From Acidobacteriaceae bacterium (GTDB lineage: Bacteria > Acidobacteriota > Terriglobia > Terriglobales > Acidobacteriaceae): a stretch of 8,287 bases of DNA. The position numbers and the translations under genes are program-made. Every line of letters starts with the position of its first letter. Positions within the stretch are counted from its first letter, which is position 1. Positions 1-5,118 of the stretch are shown piece by piece. The stretch lies in NCBI GenBank assembly GCA_003132825.1, contig PKYX01000188.1, positions 2,904 through 11,190 of the forward strand, in the 5' to 3' direction. Below the pieces are notes generated by a model. The model did no database searches. It worked only from the letters and a program-made list of their open reading frames with translations, and was not told where the DNA came from.

Positions 1-810
1 TTCACAGAGGTGCGTGTCGTGGCCGTGGTCGGCGAGGACTTCACCTCCGAGCACGAGAGCGTTTTTCAGCGGCGCGGCGTGGACACGCGCGGCATCGAGC
101 GCGCCCGGGGCAAAACGTTCCGTTGGGGCGGGCAATATCTGGAGAGTCTCAACGAAGCGAAAACCAATTTCACGGAGCTGAATGTTTTCGAGCGTTTCCA
201 GCCGCAGATTCCGCCCGAGTATGCGGACTCGCAGTTTCTTTTTCTGGGCAATATTCATCCCAGTCTGCAGGCCGCGGTCCGGCAGAAGATGGACGGCGTG
301 CGCCTGACCGGCGGCGATACCATGAATTTCTGGATTCAGGGGACGCGCCAGGAATTGCATGAGACGCTCAAGCTGGTGAATGTGCTTCTCATCAACGACG
401 GCGAAGCAAAGATGCTGGCCGGGGAAACCAATCTTCCGCGGGCGGCGCTGAAAGTGCTCGCTTTGGGACCGCAGGCAGTGGTGATCAAGCACGGCGAATA
501 TGGGGCGACCATTTTTTTTCGCGAGGGAGCGTTCGGCATCGGCCGGCATCCCTTTCGTGCCCCCGCCCTGCCCATCGACGAAGTGAAAGATCCGACCGGT
601 GCGGGCGATTCCTTTGCCGGCGGCTTCATGGGATACATCGCCTCGCAGGACAAGTTGAACCGCGAGGTTCTGAAGCGGGCGCTGTTCTATGGTGGGGTGA
701 TGGGATCATTTGCCGTGGAGCGGTTTGGCACCGAGCGGCTGCAGTCGCTGACTCGCGAGGAAATCGACAGCCGCTTCCAGATATTCCGCGAGCTCACCCA
801 CCTCGAATGA
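1..810 (+). CDS. PfkB-family carbohydrate/nucleoside kinase, 5'-truncated by window edge
   Basis: A ribokinase/PfkB-superfamily kinase, expected to transfer ATP phosphate to a sugar or nucleoside hydroxyl in the cytoplasm; the substrate cannot be told from sequence. The frame is open to base 1 (Phe-Thr-Glu before the GTG at 10), so that GTG is probably internal and roughly 40-50 N-terminal residues, including the first glycine-rich motif, lie outside the window. Counting from base 10, the NxxE motif (Asn129-Asp-Gly-Glu132), associated with Mg/phosphate handling in the family, is present. So is the C-terminal signature DPTGAGDSF (residues 194-202), whose Asp200 is the expected catalytic base. 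The segment DTMNFWI (103-109) is, from memory, typical of an uncharacterised PfkB subgroup common in Acidobacteria and related soil phyla. The TGA stop overlaps the ATG of the next gene (ATGA, 807-810), so the two are probably co-transcribed. The fold call is firm; any substrate name would be a guess. Confidence 0.93.
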   Translation, partial: FTEVRVVAVVGEDFTSEHESVFQRRGVDTRGIERARGKTFRWGGQYLESLNEAKTNFTELNVFERFQPQIPPEYADSQFLFLGNIHPSLQAAVRQKMDGVRLTGGDTMNFWIQGTRQELHETLKLVNVLLINDGEAKMLAGETNLPRAALKVLALGPQAVVIKHGEYGATIFFREGAFGIGRHPFRAPALPIDEVKDPTGAGDSFAGGFMGYIASQDKLNREVLKRALFYGGVMGSFAVERFGTERLQSLTREEIDSRFQIFRELTHLE

Positions 811-2486
811 CCTCGTCTACAAGCCGACACTGGGACCATGAGACCATGCTCGTGGTCTGGCTCGCGGGCGCGGTCTCCCTGATCTCCTTTTTTTCTTACT
901 TGCGGTATGGCGACGTGCTGCTTTACGGCGACGCCGTGGCGCACATCAATATTGCGCGGCGGGTGTTCGATTCTCGCACCCCCGGTCTGTTGCAGCTGGG
1001 GACGGTCTGGTTGCCGCTGCCGCATGTGCTGATGATTCCTTTTCTGCTTTCCGACGGGTGGTGGCAAAGCGGAATCGGCGGCTCGATTCCTTCGCTCGTG
1101 GCATTCGTTTTGGGCGCGGCCGGGATCTTCCGTCTAGTGCGCGTGGCACTGAGCTCGGATTCGACCCCGGAGGGCGAGTCGAGCCCTGCCGTCCGGATTG
1201 CGGCCGGGATGGCGGCGGCCATTTATGTCGCGAACCCCAACTTGATTTATTTGCAGGCCACCGCCATGACCGAGGCGTTATACCTGGGACTGTTTCTCTG
1301 GGCGGTGGTGCATTTTAGCGAGTTTGTGCGAGCCCTCGAGCGAGCACCGGAGCAGCCCGCGGCGGCAAACTCGTCTCTGGTGAAATGCGGACTGTGCCTG
1401 GTCGGTGCCTGCCTGACGCGCTACGACGGATGGTTCCTGGCTGTCGTCATGGGCGGCGCGGCGCTTCTGGTCGGGTGGAGGAGCGGGGCCCGGAGCAAAG
1501 GGCTGGGCCATGGTCTAGCGAAATTTATCCTGCTGGCGGCGGCGGCACCGGTTTTCTGGATTGCCTATAACGCCATCGTTTATCAGAATCCGCTAGAGTT
1601 TGCCAACGGGCCGTACTCGGCCCGCGGCATTGAGCTGCGAACCTCCCCCCGGGGATCTGCGCCGCATCCCGGTTCGCGGAATCTCGCCGAGGCCGCGAGC
1701 TATTTTCTGAAGGCCGCGGAGTTGAATCTGGCGCGTGGGAACTGGGGCCGACTTTGGGTGGGGGTGGGAGTGGCGGGACTGATTCTGGGCGCGGCGGGCG
1801 GCGGGCGTTCTCTTTGGCCGCTGCTGATGCTTGCGCTTCCCCTCCCGTTCTACACGCTCTCGATCGCCTACGGCAGCGTGCCGATTTTCCTGCCTATATG
1901 GTGGCCGTACTCGCTCTACAACGCCCGCTATGGCGTGCAACTGTTGCCGGCCTTCGCGGTGGCCGCGGCGATCGCGGCCTATTTCGCGGCGCGATTCCTA
2001 GGCAGCATCAAGGCCAAAGCCCTGGTGGCGGGAGCCCTGGTGATCTTTGTGGCCGGGAGCTATGCCTCGGTGTGGTGGGGGCAGCCGGTAAGTTTTCGCG
2101 AAGCCTGGAACAATTCGCGCACCCGGCAAGCGCTCGAGAAGGAACTGGCGAGCACCCTCGAAGAATTACCTCCGAACGCGACCTTTCTCATGTACCTGGG
2201 TAATCATGTCGGCGCGCTTGAGATCGCGGGAATCCCGCTGCGGCGGGTCATCTACGAAGGCAATCACCGGACCTGGAAGCGGCCTTCCGATCCTCAGGGT
2301 TTGTGGGAGCAGGCTTTGGCTGATCCGGCTCGGTACGTGGATTTTGTAGTGGCCTCGGACGGCGATGCCGTCTCGAGCGGGATGGAACGGCGGGGGCTCG
2401 AGCCGCTTCTGGTGATTCATGTCACCGGCCAGCCGCGAGTGGTCCTCTACCGGGCGCGCGGCGGATCACGTCCGGCCACGCCCTGA
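807..2486 (+). CDS. GT39-like polytopic membrane glycosyltransferase (GT-C fold)
   Basis: A 559-residue integral membrane protein resembling glycosyltransferase family 39/ArnT-PMT-type enzymes, which move a sugar from a polyprenyl-phosphate donor to an acceptor on the outer face of the inner membrane. About ten to eleven hydrophobic segments are visible, approximately at residues 14-32, 68-82, 95-112, 130-148, 155-172, 193-224, 239-258, 316-331, 336-366, 378-398 and 403-424. The first loop carries an acidic motif, GDAVAHI (Asp42), where GT-C enzymes place a catalytic acidic residue. Further family-like motifs are TRYDGWF (204-210) and NARYGVQLLP (372-381). The last ~130 residues are hydrophilic and probably form a soluble domain. 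The start overlaps the kinase stop (ATGA) with no visible Shine-Dalgarno, which suggests coupling; Met14 (base 846) is an alternative start. Donor and acceptor are unknown. It could instead be annotated as a hypothetical membrane protein, since GT39 relatives are divergent. Confidence 0.8.
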   Translation: MTSSTSRHWDHETMLVVWLAGAVSLISFFSYLRYGDVLLYGDAVAHINIARRVFDSRTPGLLQLGTVWLPLPHVLMIPFLLSDGWWQSGIGGSIPSLVAFVLGAAGIFRLVRVALSSDSTPEGESSPAVRIAAGMAAAIYVANPNLIYLQATAMTEALYLGLFLWAVVHFSEFVRALERAPEQPAAANSSLVKCGLCLVGACLTRYDGWFLAVVMGGAALLVGWRSGARSKGLGHGLAKFILLAAAAPVFWIAYNAIVYQNPLEFANGPYSARGIELRTSPRGSAPHPGSRNLAEAASYFLKAAELNLARGNWGRLWVGVGVAGLILGAAGGGRSLWPLLMLALPLPFYTLSIAYGSVPIFLPIWWPYSLYNARYGVQLLPAFAVAAAIAAYFAARFLGSIKAKALVAGALVIFVAGSYASVWWGQPVSFREAWNNSRTRQALEKELASTLEELPPNATFLMYLGNHVGALEIAGIPLRRVIYEGNHRTWKRPSDPQGLWEQALADPARYVDFVVASDGDAVSSGMERRGLEPLLVIHVTGQPRVVLYRARGGSRPATP

Positions 2487-2494
2487 ATTCCGCA

Positions 2495-2522
2495 GGAGCC
2501 TCGCGTAGGCGGCTCCGGAGCT
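2495..2522 (+). repeat. Inverted repeat (hairpin) after the glycosyltransferase gene
   Basis: GGAGCC (2495-2500) and GGCTCC (2511-2516) are exact reverse complements separated by a 10-base loop. The right arm also forms a perfect 10-base palindrome with the following bases (GCTCCGGAGC, 2512-2521), so alternative pairings exist. It lies 9 bases after the glycosyltransferase stop. No T-run follows the stem, so it is not a standard intrinsic terminator; it could be an RNA 3'-end stabiliser or a REP-like palindrome. Confidence 0.5.
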
Positions 2523-2543
2523 GAATCACGGCCGTTACCTTTT

Positions 2544-2562
2544 GGCTCCCGACCGAGGAGCT
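2544..2562 (+). repeat. Second small hairpin in the pre-MgtC gap
   Basis: GGCTCC (2544-2549) can pair with GGAGCT (2557-2562) through five Watson-Crick pairs and one G-U wobble around a 7-base loop. The left arm could instead pair with GGAGCT at 2517-2522, so this hairpin competes with upstream structures. Formation is inferred from complementarity only. Confidence 0.35.
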
Positions 2563-2576
2563 CTTCCGGTTTGGAG

Positions 2577-2585
2577 TGATAAAAT
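2577..2585 (+). promoter_or_regulatory. Possible extended -10 promoter element for the MgtC-dapF-ldcA-mpl operon
   Basis: TGATAAAAT matches the extended -10 pattern TGnTATAAT except for one base in the hexamer, and sits in the AT-richest patch of an otherwise GC-rich window. No good -35 hexamer is found 16-18 bases upstream, which extended -10 promoters can tolerate. If real, transcription would begin near 2592, downstream of the GTG at 2576 and upstream of the ATG at 2618, which favours the latter as the start. This is a motif match only. Confidence 0.35.
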
Positions 2586-2617
2586 TCACTCACTTTCTAT
2601 CCTTTAAGAACAACGCC

Positions 2618-3322
2618 ATGCTCGAGAGCCACGAGACCATGCAAGAGCTAAGCCGCCGAATGGGGATGGTGTTGTCCACCACCATGGTAGGTCTGGTGGT
2701 GGCGGCGATTCTCGGCGGTACGATCGGCTTGGAGCGGGAATGGCGTCATCGGCCCGCGGGACTGCGCACCAACCTGTTCATCTGCTTGGGTTCGGCCATG
2801 TTTACCATGTTTTCCAGCCAATTGGCCGGAACTCCGGCAGAATCCACGCGTATCTCCTCGACCATTGTCACCGGCATCGGTTTCATCGGTGCGGGTTCGG
2901 TCCAGCCTTCCCACGGTTCGGTCAGCGGTCTGACCACGGCGGCTACGATTTTCGTGACCGCTGGGGTCGGAATGGCGGCGGGCGGAGGGCTTTACATGAT
3001 CGCGATTTTCGCCACCCTGGTGATCCTGCTCGCGCTCGTGGTGCTCGGCAACCTCGAAGCCCGCTTCGCGGTCAAGACCAGAGGCTTCCCCTATGAGGTG
3101 GTGGGTCCGAGCACCGACGAAGTTTTGCGCGAGTCGGACCGCATTCTCGAAGACGAAGGAATCGGGATGGAGGATGGGCACGCGGCCGCAGTGGAGGGGC
3201 GTTCGCGGGTCGTATTCATCGCGCATGGCACGGTTCCGGAGGGGACGGCCCTGGATCTGCGGCTTCCCCACTCCAGTATTTTCTCGAGCCTTCAGGCTGT
3301 CGGCGCTAGCGGGCTCGGATGA
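2618..3322 (+). CDS. MgtC/SapB-family membrane protein
   Basis: A 234-residue protein with the hallmarks of the MgtC/SapB family, inner-membrane proteins linked in pathogens to growth at low magnesium, F-type ATP synthase modulation and survival in macrophages; in soil bacteria the role is mostly unknown. Numbered from base 2618, signature motifs are GGTIGLERE (33-41), PAGLRTN (46-52), the membrane stretch GIGFIGAGSV (86-95) and GLTTAATIFVTAGVGMA (104-120). Hydrophobic segments fall near 20-38, 52-70, 83-95, 106-123 and 126-145. The last ~85 residues form a soluble tail, as in longer MgtC proteins with a C-terminal ACT-like domain. The frame extends to a GTG at 2576, but that adds residues unlike the family start, and the GTG overlaps a -10-like motif; the ATG at 2618 has a weak AAGAA at 2606-2610, and the ATG at 2639 is also possible. 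The stop overlaps the dapF start (ATGA, 3319-3322). The family call is firm; the start is uncertain. Confidence 0.92.
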   Translation: MLESHETMQELSRRMGMVLSTTMVGLVVAAILGGTIGLEREWRHRPAGLRTNLFICLGSAMFTMFSSQLAGTPAESTRISSTIVTGIGFIGAGSVQPSHGSVSGLTTAATIFVTAGVGMAAGGGLYMIAIFATLVILLALVVLGNLEARFAVKTRGFPYEVVGPSTDEVLRESDRILEDEGIGMEDGHAAAVEGRSRVVFIAHGTVPEGTALDLRLPHSSIFSSLQAVGASGLG

Positions 3323-4113
3323 GTTCTCCTTCTACCGCCATTCCGTTTGCCAAGGCGAGCGCCTGCGGGAATGACTTCCTGATGATTGACGGGACGAACG
3401 CGCCCGCGGGCATCGCCGAGTTCAGCCGGCGGATCTGCGACCGCCACCAAGGCGTGGGCGCGGACGGCGTGGAGTGGCTGTTTCCGGCGGAGGACGCCGA
3501 CGTGCGCGCCCGGCTGTTCAATGCGGATGGGTCGGAGGCGGAAATATCCGGCAATGGTACGCGTTGTGTGGCGGCCTATCTCTGCGCCGAACAAGCCCGG
3601 GAGAAAGTCGTGGTCCGCACCGGCGCGGGCTTGCGGACCTGCACCCTGACCGCCCACAGCAGCACGCAGTATGAATTCGAGATTGCCATGGGCGAGCCCC
3701 AGGTGGGCGATGAATTCGGCATCCGGTTGCGGTCTCGCGAAGTGCGCGGGATTCCGGTGTCGATGGGCAATCCCCACTTTGTGACTTTTGTGCCGGAGTT
3801 TGCCCCCGGCTGGCAGCAGGAGGCGGCCGAAATCGGACGCCATCAGCACTTCAAGCAGGGGATGAATGTTGAGTTGGTAGCGATTGAAGACCTAGGAACC
3901 ATCGAAGCGCGGTTTTTTGAACGCGGAGTGGGGGAGACGCAATCTTCGGGGACCGGATCCTGCGCCTCGGCGGTGGCTGCAATTGCCAGCGGTCGGGCCC
4001 GCTCGCCGGTCCGGGTCGAGGCGCCGGGCGGAGCGCAGACCGTCCGCTGGGAGCAGCAGGTATTTTTGCGCGGTCCCGCACAGCTGATCTGCCGGGGAGA
4101 GTTCTTGGTCTAG
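3319..4113 (+). CDS. dapF: Diaminopimelate epimerase
   Basis: DapF interconverts LL- and meso-2,6-diaminopimelate by a cofactor-independent two-cysteine mechanism in the cytoplasm. It supplies meso-DAP for peptidoglycan and is the penultimate step to lysine. The 264-residue product has both catalytic cysteines in context: Cys83 in the segment SGNGTRC (77-83) and Cys215 in GTGSC (211-215). Other family motifs are ACGNDF (15-20), FNADGSEAE (67-75), GNPHFV (150-155), GMNVELV (181-187) and the substrate-binding ERGVGET (201-207). It is slightly shorter than the common 270-280 residues but looks complete. Its ATG overlaps the MgtC stop and has no clear Shine-Dalgarno, pointing to coupled translation. 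The stop TAG merges with AGGAG (4112-4116), a likely ribosome-binding site for the next gene. Downstream genes recycle the same DAP-containing peptides. Confidence 0.97.
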   Translation: MSSPSTAIPFAKASACGNDFLMIDGTNAPAGIAEFSRRICDRHQGVGADGVEWLFPAEDADVRARLFNADGSEAEISGNGTRCVAAYLCAEQAREKVVVRTGAGLRTCTLTAHSSTQYEFEIAMGEPQVGDEFGIRLRSREVRGIPVSMGNPHFVTFVPEFAPGWQQEAAEIGRHQHFKQGMNVELVAIEDLGTIEARFFERGVGETQSSGTGSCASAVAAIASGRARSPVRVEAPGGAQTVRWEQQVFLRGPAQLICRGEFLV

Positions 4114-4137
4114 GAGTGGTTGTTCTTGGGATACCGC

Positions 4138-5118
4138 ATGTCGCCTGTCACCCAGACTCCGCGTATCAAACCGCCCGCGCTGCAGCCGGGCGACACGGTC
4201 GGCATCGTGGCTCCGGCAAGCCGGATCAAACCGGAGATGCTGGCGGCGGGATGCGAGGGCCTGCGCCGTCTGGGCTACCGACCGTTCTATTTTGATTCCA
4301 TCTTGGCCGAAGAGACCTACTTTGCCGGGTCGGTCGAGCGGAGGGCGCGGGAACTCGAGGAAATGTTTGTGCGCGACGACGTGCGGGCCATTGTTTGCGC
4401 GCGCGGCGGCTATGGCGCGAACTACCTGCTCGGGGTGCTCGATTGGATGAAGATTGAGCGCCATCCGAAGATTTTCTGCGGGTACAGCGATCTCACGGTC
4501 CTGCTGACCCATTTTGCCGACGCGGCGGGCTTTGTGACCTTTCATGGTCCCATGGTCACCAAAGATTTTGCCCGCGAAGACGGCGTCGATTTGCCCTCCT
4601 GGGAAGCGGCGCTTGGCGGTCGGTCGGAGTGGGCTTTGGATTTTGGGCCAGATTCGGGGGTGACGCCGCTGGTCGAAGGTTCCGCCGAAGGCATTCTCTA
4701 CGGCGGCTGTCTGTCCCTGCTGGTGGCTTCGCTCGGCACCCCCTATGAAATCCAGACCGCGGGCACGATCCTGTTTCTCGAAGACGTGGGAGAGAAGCCC
4801 TATCGGATTGACCGTATGCTCATGCACCTGAAGCTGGCGGGCAAACTGGCTGATGTACGCGGCATTGTTTTCGGCGAGATGCTCGATTGCATGCAGCATC
4901 CCGGACAGGGATACACGCTCGAAGAAGTGGTTTTGCGCCTGCTCGGCGAACTGGGCGTGCCGGTGGCATTTGGATTGCGTTCCGGGCACGTGTCCAAGCG
5001 CAACGTGACCTTGCCCTTCGGGGTGCGCGCGGCGTTGCGGGTGGGCCGGGAGGCGAGCCTGAACATTTTGGAGGCGGCGACCGCGGCAGCGGTTCCGGCA
5101 CGGTTGACCACATCATGA
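4138..5118 (+). CDS. ldcA: LD-carboxypeptidase (peptidase family S66, LdcA type)
   Basis: S66 serine peptidases of the LdcA type cleave the L,D bond between meso-DAP and terminal D-Ala in cytoplasmic murein tetrapeptides, giving the tripeptide used in recycling. Counted from the ATG at 4138 (326 residues), the expected Ser-Glu-His triad is present: Ser117 in GYSDLT (115-120), Glu215 in FLEDVGEKPYRIDRM (213-227) and His284 in LRSGHVSKRN (280-289). The N-terminal GDTVGIVAPAS (18-28) and CARGGYGANYLL (87-98) are also characteristic. The start is ambiguous: AGGAG at 4112-4116 is 9 bases from a TTG at 4126, while the ATG at 4138 has only GGGA at 4128-4131; a TTG at 4120 is also in frame. The stop overlaps the mpl start (ATGA). 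The related MccF-type immunity peptidases are a possible alternative, but the neighbouring mpl and dapF strongly favour murein recycling. Confidence 0.92.
   Translation: MSPVTQTPRIKPPALQPGDTVGIVAPASRIKPEMLAAGCEGLRRLGYRPFYFDSILAEETYFAGSVERRARELEEMFVRDDVRAIVCARGGYGANYLLGVLDWMKIERHPKIFCGYSDLTVLLTHFADAAGFVTFHGPMVTKDFAREDGVDLPSWEAALGGRSEWALDFGPDSGVTPLVEGSAEGILYGGCLSLLVASLGTPYEIQTAGTILFLEDVGEKPYRIDRMLMHLKLAGKLADVRGIVFGEMLDCMQHPGQGYTLEEVVLRLLGELGVPVAFGLRSGHVSKRNVTLPFGVRAALRVGREASLNILEAATAAAVPARLTTS

Larger units (their letters stand above)
2487..2617. other. Non-coding gap upstream of the MgtC-family gene
   Basis: This is the longest non-coding stretch in the window (131 bases if the MgtC-family gene starts at 2618). 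Its first two thirds are GC-rich and full of complementary hexamers (GGAGCC at 2495, GGCTCC at 2511, GGAGCT at 2517, GGCTCC at 2544, GGAGCT at 2557). Its last third (about 2576-2610) is clearly AT-richer than the surroundings, as expected for a promoter/leader. It separates the kinase-glycosyltransferase pair from the MgtC-dapF-ldcA-mpl set, so it is the most likely site of an operon boundary. No small ORF here looked convincing. Confidence 0.6.

Noticed and set aside
2495..2543. Intrinsic terminator after the glycosyltransferase gene
   Set aside because: A stem exists at 2495-2516, but the following bases are not a T-run; the only T-rich bit (2540-2543) is four bases long and over 20 bases away.
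2576..2617. GTG at 2576 as start of the MgtC-family protein
   Set aside because: It lacks a properly spaced Shine-Dalgarno (GAGGAG at 2555-2560 is 15 bases away), adds non-family residues, and coincides with an extended -10-like motif.
2648..3271. A 207-codon - strand frame opposite the MgtC-family gene
   Set aside because: It is His/Arg/Gly-rich, has no domain, and the + strand frame carries clear MgtC motifs.
3892..4989. A 365-codon open frame on the - strand opposite dapF and ldcA
   Set aside because: Same reasoning: it is antisense to well-supported genes, has biased composition and has no family motifs.
4887..5114. Upstream extension of the mpl frame by 76 codons inside ldcA
   Set aside because: The extension is Arg/Ala/Gly-rich with no Mur ligase similarity, and the characteristic N-terminus begins at the ATG at 5115, which overlaps the ldcA stop.
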